DNA of 64,000 nucleotides from assembly GCF_030463565.1 (NCBI RefSeq), contig NC_134648.1:45351498-45415497 (forward strand). Reading direction: 5' to 3'. Of this stretch, positions 1-12,000 are shown in pieces. The stretch comes from Pelecanus crispus. Taxonomy: Eukaryota > Chordata > Aves > Pelecaniformes > Pelecanidae. Made by a program: the position numbers and the translations under genes. Position 1 is the stretch's first letter; each line of letters opens with the position of its first letter. The notes under the pieces were generated by a model. The model was given only the letters and a program-made list of their open reading frames with translations. It did not search any database and was not told where the DNA came from.

Positions 1-1944
1 TTTTTTGCTTGTTGTAAATTAGAAGTCGGACGGGTATTGTCATTTTGTTTTTTAATTATTTATCGCATTAGCAAGGCTGGCTGTTACAAAACACCAGACA
101 GAGTAAAAATGTAAAATACAGAGTGGGAAAAATTAATTTTAAAATCTGACACTAGAATAAAGCTTCAAAACCCTGTATCAGCTACACTGAAAATTAGATA
201 GTAACATTCTGGTAGTTCTGTCAAAGTCAAATACAGAAGCAATTGTTAAGTGTTGATAGGCAGTGGATAGAAGGTGTAATCCACTGGGAAGGTTTTGATC
301 CAAAATGAAACAGTTTTCTACCCCTGCTAGTCAGGCAGAAATCTAATTACTCTCTTTTGATCTCTATGGAGAGGTAAACCAAAGAGTTATAGGTTATGGA
401 CAGTTTTATTGATTTTTATCTCAGAAATCAACAAGTGCAGGCTTTACACTTTACACATACTTGCTTAGCTGGTGTTAGGATCAAATATTTCAAACTGGCT
501 TTCCCTGCTACCAAGTCAATAAGCATTTTAGTTGTTTTGTTCAAGTTGTACTGTTGATGTTAATATTACAGAACTTCTTTGCACTTAGAAGCTTTGGGGA
601 AAAAGATAGCCAGGTTTATACTTGGGCATTTTAAAGCAGAAGTCTAAACATTTGTTTTTCCATCTACTTGTTTTCCTCTTGCAAGACTACATTGTTATAT
701 TACAGCTAAAACTGGACAAACCTACCTATTTTTAGTCTCTGGGGGTGCAGACATTTCTACAAATACCTATTCTCATCAACTGCAGCTTACAGAAATATAT
801 AAATTTTAAAAAAACTGCAACCCTTCTTCTCCAAGCTACTTACCGTAAATCCCATGTAATTTTGCAGGATGAGTTTAGACGTGGGCCAAAATGATCAATG
901 GAGAGAGAAGTCCTTGTTTTTCATGCAGACCCTCTATATGCATTTCTGATTAAATTTAAATATATGGGGAAGATTTCACTGCTAGTCTTACCTAAAACCT
1001 TGGCATGCAATCATGTCCCCAACTCAGCAAACAGGAGTTGTGCCATCAAGCTAAAAGATGTCAAGATTTCATGCCAGCTTTTTAGAGGTATAATTATTTG
1101 GGGTCTATTGTTGTTAATTACACATTTTCATGCAATCTAATCAGCCTCCAAGAATGTGCATCAATTCAGGGTCTGCTTGTTCATGCACACAAAAAAGCCA
1201 GTCATTCGCATTTAACTCCACTGTCAGAGCCACAGGCACAGACATGGAGCCTGGGATGAGTGTAGCTTCAAGATTATTTTGATAGCTTCTCTTCTTCGTG
1301 TCCTGGGAGATGAGGCTGTTTCTCCCACAGCTGCATTTTTTCCTGAATGACTGACAACCCCTTTAGAGGAGATCAACCCCTTTTTGTGCCCTTTCACTCA
1401 CTCGGAGGTTATCAGCTAAAACTGCACTCAGCATTCAATCACATCTTTCCCCTGTGGCCGTAACTCCTGTTAACACAGTTAACCTTCTGATGGGAACATA
1501 AAATGAATCTAGGGAGGGAAAAAGAGCAGAAATACATTCCCATGTTAAGGATTAAATGGCCATAGTGCTTATAGCAGTGTTTTTTCACCTCTTTTTCTTC
1601 CACAACATTGTGTGTAAGGGGCTATTAGCAGGAAGCACCTGTCACAAAATTCTTCCTAGCAATCCCAGCAGCTCTTATTTTATTGGCAATTTTTTGACTT
1701 TAAGGTTGATGGAAAATATTATGGGAGATAAAACTGGATCACCAACCAAATTAAAATTTGTATTTGTTTGTGTTTTGGTTTGCTGACACCCCCCCTCCAG
1801 AAAATCTGAACCTGAAAGACACTGATTGACAGCCAACATTTCCCTTTTATTGGGGGTGGGCGGGAAATGATGGGGACACATAATATCCATCTTCTTTTGG
1901 ATTTCTTTTTCTATGACAGTATTTTGAAATGATAAACAGACCCA
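1..1944. other. Intergenic DNA, no gene recognised
   Basis: AT-rich DNA with only short open frames (under 100 codons), no recognisable protein, no splice-bounded exon that I could support, and no RNA gene. In vertebrates the gene upstream of INSM1 is usually CFAP61, but I could not identify any CFAP61 exon here. Nothing else specific is seen. Confidence 0.6.
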
Positions 1945-2005
1945 TTGTTGGACTGGATGATCTTAAAGGTCTTTTCCAACCTAAACGATTCTATGATTCT
2001 ATGAT
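1945..2005 (+). mobile_element. CR1 LINE fragment, 5'-truncated 3' end
   Basis: The sequence reads as the last ~60 bases of an avian CR1 retroposon: the GTTGGACT-GGATGATCTTAAAGGTC block, then TTTTCCAACCTAAACGATTC, and a terminal ATTCTATG-type repeat (ATTCTATGATTCTATGAT). CR1 elements end in this short tandem repeat instead of a poly-A tail, which fixes the orientation as plus. Only the extreme 3' end remains, typical of heavily 5'-truncated CR1 copies. No coding capacity is left. Confidence 0.93.
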
Positions 2006-5000
2006 TGTATATTCATCTTTGTTTCCATTTACTGGCTCTGTTTCTGTCCTGAGTTCTACGTATCTCTGTATTTGTGAGCCTGGCTGTGTCCTAGCATGTA
2101 TCTACTCTAAGCATGTTTTAACCACAGTATTTTTGAGGGGGGTCTAAGTACACCTCCAACCCTCCTGAGGCTGAGACATGAATATTCATTCAAGTCTTCC
2201 CTTTTTATCTCCCGCTCCACTCTATGGGTGGGTCATTGTCCTGAAGAGCCGGGGGGCCGGGGTGGACGCCAGCAATGCCCCCTTGGGCACCGTGCACAGG
2301 CTGCAGCCCGTGACCCCGAGGGTGCTGTGCAGGTCTGGTGCTGAACAAACCTCTGGGCTGGCTCTGGCTCTCACTCTGGTTATCCTGAGCAAGCTAATGC
2401 TCTGCCTAGTTTTCCTCTACAAAAATATCCGTGGAGGATTTTCCCTCAATTTTCAGTGCACCAAAGTCTGTGAGTGAAGAACTAGACGTGTATTTGAGCT
2501 GCTGAGGCAAAGCACTTGGAGGAACCCCCCTCGGGCCCACTGACTCCCAGTGGTGAGGCTGAAGGTGGCACAGGTTTCAAAGGCACTTGTTCTCTGACCG
2601 ACCGAGCCTATACCCCCTCTGTGGTCAGGAGAAGGGCTTGGAGATGCTGGGACTTTTGACTTTCTCGGGTCTTGCCTATTCTGAAGTGTTGTCCAGCAGC
2701 AGGTACTTGGCCCGTGCATGGTTTTGGTACTCCAGGCATTTGCAGGACTCTGTGGTGAAACTTGTAACTGGACAAGGGATGGAAAATAAATACCACTTTT
2801 CCACCATAGGCACGTCCTCAAGCACAGACAGTGGTTCAACTGAGCAGTTAAATGAGATGAGGACATTTTGTGCTTTTCTGTAAGATTGCAATAATGCTGA
2901 TTTTGACTCTACCCTATTTACCTGGTTTGCATAAAATCAGTACCTCTCCAGGCTTAGTTGTTAAGCATGTACCTGCACTCTTTCTCTGCTGGTTGACTTG
3001 GTTTTATGCAAAGCCTCTGGTGACAGATTTAGGGAACTCTGATCATTGTAGCATCAGGTATTTAGCATGCAAGTGCCAAATGTGTGTTTTCAGCATCCTT
3101 CACAGAAGTAGAGCTAATTGCTTTAACAGTAACTGAAGCAGACAGGGAAAGAGAACAAGCCACATTTTAATATTTGTAATTCTTACAGGGTTGTGTATGC
3201 TATGATGTAAGGAATAGGATTATAATGCACGTTGTAAAAACAAGGAAAAATAAATTTTTAGGACAGACTTTAATAATGTTAAGTCTGATTTGTATGTTGT
3301 TACATTTCCACGTTTCTTCCTCACTTTCCTGTTACAGCCCTGCTCTCCCAAGTCGGGGGTTAGGGGATGATCCGTATGTGCGTATGTACTTTCCAGTGTT
3401 GCTGCTGCAGACTTGGAAAAGTCTTGCGAGGTTAAAATTTCTGTTGAAAATCCCATAGTTAATAATGCTAGAATATGTCCCTGGCAAAATAAAAGAAGGT
3501 CTTTGCAGCTAGAGACAAGTGCCTTGTGCTGCTGAAGAAAAGCCAGAGGAGCTCTGTGAATCTGCCAGTTTGCAGATGAAGCAGCTACTCAGACATAGAA
3601 GAGAAGAAGGAGGAAAAACAGTTGATGGGAAAAGGAAGATGCAGGGATATCAACTGACAACGAAAGGTTGGGCTAATTTTCATTGTAGTTTTTTTTTTCT
3701 CTATTTCATACCTCTTTTCTCTTCTCTTTTCAGTTCAGATGTGTTAGTTGTTCATCTATCCTTGTCCTGAGAATTGATTGTTGCATCCATGGGAGATTGC
3801 TGGCACGAAGAAAACACTTACAGTAATTAAAGTGAGGAAAGCTGATGTCAGGCTTGTTTCTCCCTTTCAAAGGAGCTAAGAACTTCACCAGAAAACAGTT
3901 TAGTTTCAAATCAAACTTCATTCCACTGCATGCAGTATCCATACTGACACAATTAAAATATGGCTTACTGTAGTGCCGTAGCAATGGAGCACAACCGTGG
4001 AGCTCTGTGGTGGAGATCACACTTAAGGTAAGGGTACAACAGAAGAATTGCACCTAAAAAGGCCAATAAAGGACGAGACAAGATTAAATAAGATTGTGTC
4101 CCGGCTTATATTGGTATCCCTTGGCTCGCTTTTCGGAAGAGATACCAGTGAGCCATTGCCCTTCCCCAGGCAACTGCCTCCAAATCAAGAATCCTCTTAC
4201 GCATTCCCACTGCGGTCTCTTTAGAGGAGACGAAATCTGTGTGTGTTTGGCAGGTCACAGGGAGGTGGCCATGAGGAGATGTGGTGTGTGTTGGGGCAAT
4301 ATCACCCAGGACACGGGGTGCAGCAGTGCTTTCTGCTGAGCTGAGCCGGCTGTGAAGATCGTAACCTGCTGTGCTGGTGGGTTCAGGGCAATGTCAGTAA
4401 TTCGGGGCTTCCCACTGGGGAGAGGGACATGGTTATAAACAGAATGGCTGTAAAAATGTGAATTCAGGACATACTAAGCAGCGCTGATCCTCCTGAAAGA
4501 CATGTGTGCTGGGGTGTTATGTAAATCCTGAAAGGATGCAGCTCCCAGCTCATCCTGTTGTTGAAAGGGATTAAGCCTCTGCAAGCGCTGGGCGCTCAGA
4601 GATTATGGCTCAGCATCCAGAGCGGGATGCACCCGGGGTGACTTATGGTGTTTAAGGGCTTTATGCCTTCACTCAACACTTACAGCTGTTAGGATTTCTT
4701 TTACTTGGTTTCTGAAGATGGCAGGTGCTTAGTTTTGCCAGGTCCCATTGACATGCAGACTATCATGGACTCTCTTTCTTTTCCTGGATCCACACACAGA
4801 AGTGCTACTGAAAACAGTATTTGAGAGACGGCATCGTGTCTTTTCTGCTAAACCAGGTCACCTTTACGCAGAGCAGCTACCACGTACATCCTCCTTCACT
4901 GCCCGAGATCCACAGCTGTACCAGGTGTATCTGTCACCAATCTTCTCCCAGAAGAGCCTCACTATATTTTACAGTCTGCAGCACCTTAGATTACTTCTTC

Positions 5001-7080
5001 ACGTGAGAGTTCGGTGTTGCCGTCCAGCCCCTGGGAATCACAGCATCTGAGCTGGCTCTGCAGTACCGGGGTGATGTGGTTATTAATCCTTCTGATGGGG
5101 CCGGAGCAGTCACTGTCTGGTGGAAGGGCTTGTGCATTACTACATAATACATCAAACCTCCAGTGCGGCAGCTTCTTCCAAAGAAAAGATAAATTTTCCA
5201 CTGCCCTCTGTGCAGGGCTCTGCTATCCTGCGTACCAGGGATCTGTTTACCAGCATCAGAGGACTCAACCAAGAGAGGGGCAGGTTAGGTTTGATTATTT
5301 GGAAAAATGTGACCTGCTTAAGATGTCACTTAATACAACCATGGGGTTTTATAAAGGGGTCTTCTCATACAGTTCCTGGAGAAAAGTAAAAGGGGCTTAA
5401 CTGGGAAATAAACTGAAACAATTCTGTAGTATAAATTATTCACTCTTCCTCATCTTTTCCTGGTGGAGGTGGTAGGACCATCTCCTGCACCAGTGACTGT
5501 GGCAAAGCCATAACCTTCAACCCATCTTTTTATTACTTTTTTTCCTTGAGATGTACTCCTTTTGTTACAACTCCAGAGAACAACTGAGGCTGTACAGGTC
5601 TAGGCTGTCCGCTGCTGGTTTACACTCTGTATTATATGGTTTTGCTTATCTGAAGCTGCAGCTCAGAAAACAAAAAAGCAAACACGGGAGGATGCTAACA
5701 GGGTTGGATCTGCCTTTTCAAAACATCTGCTATTCTCCATTTTTCTGGGCTTGTGGTTCCTACCCCTTTCCTTCCAGTAGGCATCTTTTGATGAAACAGG
5801 AGTAAAATCCATTGGTCTGCATTTCAGAAAGTAGTCTTTAAACTTCCAAACACAGTAGACATTTTCACCTGTATTTTCCGTGCACAAAAACTGGATGTGG
5901 AACAATATCAGAGCAAAATGGGCAATGTGCACCTGGAGGTCCCTTTGAAAAAATGGATCCATTCAAAACTGTATTTCACCCTCAGTCCTAAATAACTGAT
6001 TTATGTTCCAGGTGAATTTCTACAGCAATTTACAGTTCTTCTACTTTTTCAATTATCCATTTTTCCTCTATTGAGATCTTGTTCATTTTCATTTACTGAA
6101 AAATCTTTTTTCCTGCTCACAGTACCATTATGCCTTCCCTGACTATTTCTTTGAAATTAAGTGCTTAGTTCTTTATCTTTTCATCATTAATTACTGATGT
6201 CTTCTTGACCTCTGCTTTGTAAGCTACCGTGTCATATTTCTACTTCCTATCTTTTAGACTCGGTTTAGATGATTTCTTTTTCTCTTTAACGACCTGCTCT
6301 GAATAGCTTTGTTCTTGTTTTTCAGTCAGTTCCCAGAATGGCCACACAGCCGAGCCTTTGCCCTCCTCTCTTGTTTTTCATCTTGTCTCTATTATATCAA
6401 TGGCCTAGTTAAAATCTATTTTACAGCTCCCTGAGGCCAAGCCGCCCTCCGTTTTTATAATTATGCTGATTATAATCTACACAGGTATCTCAATAACCTT
6501 TTGCTACGACTGTGGGCCAGTTAGCACCTCTCTCTAGAGGGCCAGATATAGTTGGGAACGGACAGAAGTGGGTGCCACTGTAGGACTCGGGATCTGGTTT
6601 CAGAGACGGGAATAACATGAACAGAAGCCACTCCATGAATGCTGGATTAGTGAAATGGTAGTTTAAAGGGCTGAGGAGTTTTTCCTGTGGAAGAGTTGTG
6701 AACTTTTTTTGGCAAGCTCTTCAGTGAGATGGGTGACGCTTTGGTAGTTCAGGAGGAGTCAAACCTGTCCTTAGGTATCCAAATTATTTCTTGGGCTGGT
6801 TCCACACATATCATTTCACCATGCCTTATAGTGGCATTTTCATTTGCTTCTTTCTTCATAGTAATTCCCAAAGCTTTTTATTTTGTAATTGAAAAAATTC
6901 AAATAGTTCATAAATTATTTTCCTATCTTTGCCAAACCTCCCATTAGCATCGGTGGAGTGTCATTTAGCGAGCAAGGTTAGGCTCTACCATTGCCTTTAA
7001 GTATTCCTTTCTCGGGGAGTGATGGCTAGAAAGGAAGGCCAGCTGGTTTGGTTTTTTTTTTTTTCAAAACCGTGAGAGCG
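2006..7080. other. Intergenic DNA, no gene recognised
   Basis: Mixed composition with a local GC rise at about 2220-2360 and another around 4560-4640. Open frames here are short, overlap on both strands and match no protein I recognise. No splice-supported exon, tRNA or repeat family could be assigned. Parts of 4000-5400 have a somewhat higher GC than their surroundings but show no further structure. Confidence 0.5.
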
Positions 7081-7084
7081 GCTG

Positions 7085-7620
7085 GGCCTTCTGACTGAAA
7101 TATATTTTACAAATGTGTAAAGGGAGACATGATAAATGCAGGCATTTGCTGTCATTTTGTTCTTTTAAATAAATAACTGAGTATAATGAGTCTCAGCCAC
7201 AGAATGAACATAATGAACCTCCAAAAAAAGATGTTGTCTGAGAGCAATATTTACCACTGAGGAAGGGATTGTTACAGAAACAAAAATTGTTTAGACGTTA
7301 GTGGGTGAGATAAGAATCTATTAAAGGAATTAAAAGCAAAGATGATTCATCACACATTTCTGCTTATTTGTAAGAGACACATGAAAGGCAGGGATTTCAA
7401 AACATTTGTATTAGAAAAACATCAATAACAAAGCCCCCAATTTAATTTTTCAGTCTCTCGGGCTTCAAAAGAAGATGTGACTTTTCCACGTTTGCCTTGA
7501 AAAACACACAGCGCTGGAAACTAGCAAAGGCTTGGTTTGCTCTGCTGCATTTCATTTTTAGATTGGTCACCTATACATGATATTTACACCATTTTCTTCT
7601 GTGCGAAAATCTAGGAACTG
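7085..7620. promoter_or_regulatory. Candidate conserved noncoding element (enhancer-like)
   Basis: A non-repetitive stretch without coding potential. It is rich in AT-core and octamer-like words (TTTTAAATAAATAACTGAG, ATTAAAGGAATTAAAAGC, GATGATTCATCA), with few CpGs and even base composition. This texture is typical of vertebrate developmental enhancers. It lies about 9 kb upstream of INSM1, a developmentally regulated gene, so it may act on it. This is inferred from texture and position only; no alignment was made. Confidence 0.3.
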
Positions 7621-7679
7621 TTTTCATTGCATTGAGAGTCAGATTTCTGATATGTTTCAAAGGGGCAAAGTGTTTCTCT

Positions 7680-7800
7680 CCTGATGCTGCTGCCAAGGCT
7701 GCGGCGGTGCGCCGGGGAAAGCCTGTCTCACCCCCTGCTCGCCCCTCGCTCCCGTGTCCGCGCCCCTTCTCCAGTCAACGCACTGCTCTCCCTGCTAAGA
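7680..7800. other. Small CpG-rich patch
   Basis: A ~120-base GC- and CpG-rich patch (GCTGCGGCGGTGCGCCGGGG and following) inside AT-rich DNA. It has overlapping open frames in two plus frames but no recognisable protein. It could be a small CpG island or a remnant promoter. Confidence 0.35.
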
Positions 7801-8013
7801 AAATCCCTCTGTAACAGAGATCAAGGTAGTCAATCAACTGTCTGTGTTTTGCTTTCACCTGTCATTGGTATGAGACCATTGCAATGGGTTAGAGTAAAGA
7901 TTTAGGTTTGATTGGGCCATACTTTTGTGAGGATACATGGGTACTGGAGCAAGGTCTTACAGTACAACTATGGTAGAAAATTTGCCTTAAAGTGTTTTTC
8001 ATAGCAGAATACA

Positions 8014-8092
8014 GATAATATTGATAATAATATAATATAATATAATGTAATACAATACAACACAATATAATAATATAATAAAACCAGATTTT
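8014..8092. repeat. AT-rich microsatellite, (TATAA)n-like
   Basis: Imperfect tandem TATAA/TAATA units with interspersed CAATA variants run for about 80 bases. This is simple-sequence DNA with no coding meaning. Confidence 0.85.
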
Positions 8093-8514
8093 TACGGGTA
8101 TGTTTGCTGTAAGGGGATAATAGAGACCACAGCAACAAAAGCAAGAAATAGAGAAAGAAGTGAAACCAAAAGAGAACGTGTAAATAAACAAGCAAGCCGT
8201 TAGCCAGCGTTGAGACCATGTGAGCTGTTGGAAGAAAACAAGAGCTACAGTTTAGCAAATCCCAATTCCTTTTGTTGTACAGCCCGAGTTTTGCTGAACA
8301 GTATTTTTAGATGTCTCCTGTAAGTCAAGCATCTATTAAGCAGCCTTTGAAAACGAACTGGCTTGTACCAGCTCCTGCTATTTTGGATGGGGGTCAGTAA
8401 AATCCTGACGTGGTGGCAAGCGGCAATAATTTCCCCAGCGTGGGAGTGGTACTTCAAGGACCAAATACACTTTTAAGGCTGAGCAGCAGTAGGGAAAGAC
8501 CGAGCCAGGGAGGA

Positions 8515-8660
8515 GAGGGAAGAGCTTGATTTGGCTGTTCCCCTGGGTGAGCCGTGCCCCGGGGAGCCGGAGCCGCCTGCCCGAGCATCGCCAAGCAGAG
8601 CTGCAACGCCGCTGAACCGCCGCGGCTCCGCTCCCTTCCTCAGCCTCTGACTCAGCACAG
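8515..8660. promoter_or_regulatory. Small CpG cluster with an NF-E2/MARE-like site
   Basis: A short GC-rich block (8520-8640) with many CpGs, ending in TGACTCAGCA at 8648-8657. That word matches the extended AP-1/NF-E2 (Maf recognition) motif TGACTCAGCA. A GC-rich patch with a strong bZIP site in otherwise AT-rich intergenic DNA is compatible with a regulatory element, but there is no evidence of a transcript. Confidence 0.3.
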
Positions 8661-9500
8661 CACAGTGCTATAGACGTAGTGTCAGGTATAGCCCCACGGC
8701 TCGCTGGCTTTCAGATGCGCAGCATGTTCAGGAAAGTGAAGCTGTGCTGAGTTCAGGGCGGCAGGGTCAGCGTCAAACTCCTGCCAGGCTTCTCCAGTCT
8801 GCCCATCGGGGTTCCCGGCCCCGTGCTCATTCCCCAAGGATGAGAAGGGTATTTGAGCTGGGGGGAGAGGGGGTGAAAGGGGCAAGGAGGCTCTGAGATT
8901 TCACAGGGTCCTTTGAAAGGTGCTCTCGGATCTAGGAAGGTCAGTGGAAATTTAAGGGAGCTACATCTGCTTGAGGAGGCGTCCTCCCTGTCCCCCGAAA
9001 CACCACCATCCCCTCCACGGGCTGAGTACAGCAGGCACTGAAACACAAACTGGCTTCTGCGGGCTTTGCTTTTTAGGAAAAAGTGATTCGTTTCTGAAGT
9101 GCAACTTTATGAAAAAAAAAAAGAAAATCCCCATTTTGAGAATTAAGAAAAACTTTACCAGACTTGTTTATTTTAATGACAATTTTTCTCTTTACCCCAT
9201 ACCATTTGAAAATGCTGAATTGCATTTTGCTCCCACTTAAAGGTGCAATGAGCCTTGTAAACATAAACCGGGCACAGGACATTTCAACCCAAGAGCTGAC
9301 TGTTTTGCAGATTCATAACAGTCGAAAGAAAAATGCCTCTATGCTAAGAAATACCACGCAGCCATACGAGTCACTGTCTTGTTTGCTACAATGCCCAACG
9401 CTTATTTTAAGTCCTAACTCCGCTATTCTTTATTGCTATTTTCATTTCTGATACAGTTCTGCTTGTGTATCTTCCAACTGAACATACTGTGCTTCTGTTT
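8660..9500. other. Intergenic DNA, no gene recognised
   Basis: Intermediate GC, with short overlapping open frames on both strands and no recognisable product. A short A-run lies near 9111-9123. Nothing else is seen. Confidence 0.5.
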
Positions 9501-9519
9501 AACTGTCTATTTATAGTCA

Positions 9520-9995
9520 TAAGAGAAATAAACATATAAAATAAATGCATCTTGATGCATAGCTGTGCAGGAGTACAGATGTTTTATTAATGAAAATGAA
9601 TCCAGCTTTTTGTAAGTCATGGCAGCAATATAACATATCATTGTTTGCTTCTCCGCTAGACGGTCCCTGCTGTTTTTACATAGAAATTCCTGTAATACTT
9701 AATGGACATCTGGAAGAATTCAGCCAATTAATCGAATTCACGCAGGAGCTAGGCTAATGGCTGTCTGAAAGGCAGATTACATTAAATCAAACTTGCAATA
9801 TGAATGAAAGTACTTAATCATACATGCAACATTCATTAGATGCGGCACAGCAAGTGTTTTGATTACTTTAATGAAAGATCAGGTAAAGTGCATCAACTGA
9901 ACAGATTGAAGAGACAGCATGCTTACAAATGTTTGATTATGTTGACTATCAACAGAAACAGTGCCAGTAATTTATAGCAAAACATATTTGGAGGA
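9520..9995. promoter_or_regulatory. Candidate conserved enhancer dense in homeodomain/POU-like words
   Basis: A 470-base, non-repetitive, non-coding stretch with many homeodomain-like cores: TTTTATTAATGAAAATGAAT, CAATTAATCGAATTC, GATTACATTAAATC, ACTTAATCATACATGCAA, CATTCATTAGATG, TTTGATTACTTTAATGAAAG. Both ends fade into ordinary sequence, and a GGA-repeat follows at 9991-10009. The word content and uniform AT richness are typical of deeply conserved vertebrate enhancers. It lies about 6.6 kb upstream of INSM1. The call rests on sequence texture; conservation was not measured. Confidence 0.4.
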
Positions 9996-10009
9996 GGAGG
10001 AGGAGGATG

Positions 10010-11725
10010 GAGCCGGTGAACTTGGGAGGGGAAGTGAAATTTGGGCCTCGCCTCCGCACTTTAATTAATAGTCAGGATAGCAAGACTTTAATCAAATGTC
10101 ATGAAAGAAGCAAAACAGATGCATTTGGAGAATCCTGTATGGCAACTGCTAGAGATCACTTATGTTTGCAGTACTTAGAGCCCGATGCTGGTTTTGAGTC
10201 CCCTGTGTTTTGTCTGACTTTGGAGTAAACAGCACTAAGTCCTAACTGGAAAGAATATTTTCAAAACAAGGAGATTCATGCCTGATTTTTTGGCCTGCAA
10301 AAGGTAATGATTTCGGCTTGGTGCTGCTCTTCCCCTTGGGCTCTGCTGGAGACACCCTCCGGCCGCCACTGCCCTCGCCCTCCGCGGCAGGCGCCGGCTC
10401 CCGGGGAGGAGAGCGCAGCTGAAGAGGAGCTTCGGCTGTGGATCATCCTGAGGCACCTCTGTCATTGCCCGCCCTGGGTTGCCCATGGGTGTTGACCCGC
10501 CAAAGCCAGGCAGACCCTCCAGCCTGATGCACCTTTCAAGAGGCAGCGCCGCAGCCTCCCCTCTCTGAAGCTTCATGCGTGATGGGCGTTTGCCAGGTCT
10601 CACCTTGGCGATGAGCAGGGTGACTGATCTCAGAAGCTGCAGACATGCTTTCTAAAAAGAGCAGCAGGTCTCCGGCTCAGCGCTGCCTTTCCTTTGCCCT
10701 TCTCCTTCATATTGCCTGCGCTGAGACGAATTGCCAGTTCCTTTTGGGAGCTCTCACCCTCCTTGTTGCTTTTCTGAGATGCAGGCACCCATTATTTCCT
10801 CGTAATGCAGTTTTCCTGCTTGTTTCTTTAGGGTGCTGTTCTGCCCAGTTGTTTCTAGCCAGCTTTCTGTGTTGGTTTGCTCTCATTCTCCCATTCCCTG
10901 CCACTGTTTTTCCTTAGCACCGTCTCCCGTGCTCCATCTGCCCCTTTGCAACTGTTGCTGGCAATGATGGCCCCCACGCTGCCATCAGCTTTGCAGTGGC
11001 CAGGACGTACCTGCTCCTTATCCCTCAGTAATTCCTGCCATTCCTTTGCACAGGCAAGCAAAGCCGCAAGAACATCCTTCTGGCAGGAGCTACCTGCAGC
11101 TCGGGCAGGAGTGGGAACTGGGAATTTGGTGGGACCTGAAGAAAATGGAGCGAGAAGTAGACAGGATACCATGGAGTGGGGATGTGAGAGAGGTCTTGGG
11201 CAGCAACCCTGGGGAATTGCCTGTTGCCCCTCTGAGCCAGAGGAATTTTATGGAGGAAGCTGGCCTTGGCACAGGGGCGTGAAAAAATTCTTGGAGGGGA
11301 AAAAGAAGAAAAAGGTAAATACTCTCCTGAGGGCTCAGCTCCCTGCACTGCATCCCTGCAGGACTGGAAATGCTCCAGTGCTAGCACAAGAGCAGGACAA
11401 AGTGTGGCCATAACAAAGTTTTTGTGGCTGTGATTCACCTGGTCCTGCTCTCTGCTCTCCAAAAGCGTCCTGGATTGAGCCCTTTGAGGAAATTAAGCAA
11501 ACGATGGGTTTCTCCGTCCTGCCTGACCTTTACTGGAGGCAGGCACGGAGCTTCCCAGCCCAGCGTGCAGCATAGGCACCACTCAGGAGCCTCCTTTCTC
11601 CCAACCTCCTGCTGTCTCGTTTTCTTGTCTCTTTGGTTGTTGCTCTCTTCGCATGCAGAACTGTCCACCTATCTGCATGTACATCTGCACGAGCGCAGCT
11701 GGGACTCGGCCTCGCTGAAAGCCAC
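10010..11725. other. Intergenic DNA, no gene recognised
   Basis: Moderate to high GC with long but overlapping open frames on both strands (for example 10877-11413 plus and 11025-11462 minus). None carries a recognisable domain, and the frames mutually exclude each other. GC-rich patches occur at about 10340-10440. Nothing supportable as a gene is seen. Confidence 0.5.
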
Positions 11726-12000
11726 TATTGCTATTCATATAATTAATAAGCATGACCTTTCTGTACAAGGAGTATCTTTTTCAGTGAATTACAACATATA
11801 ATGATGTTTGTAGGAAACAGACTGCTGAGTATCTCATGCCGAAGGAAGCCCAAGCTTCCTATTTATGACATGGTGAGAGCAATAAATAACTCCATTACAG
11901 GCAAATTTGTCATGGCAAATGGCTTCAGCCTGTGGGGTACGAGCTGAAATCCAGCTGAAATCCGTAATGAAATAACAAGAGTCATAATGGTCCCATTGAG
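11725..12000. promoter_or_regulatory. Candidate conserved noncoding element
   Basis: An abrupt switch from GC-moderate DNA to AT-rich, motif-dense sequence: CATATAATTAATAAGCATGA, CTTCCTATTTATGACATGG, AATAAATAACTCCATTACAG, TCCGTAATGAAATAACAAG. There is no repeat and no coding potential. It sits about 4.7 kb upstream of INSM1. Enhancer-like texture only. Confidence 0.3.

Noticed and set aside
10877-11462. Overlapping open frames of 178 (+) and 145 (-) codons
   Set aside because: They exclude each other, match no family and have no promoter or splice context.
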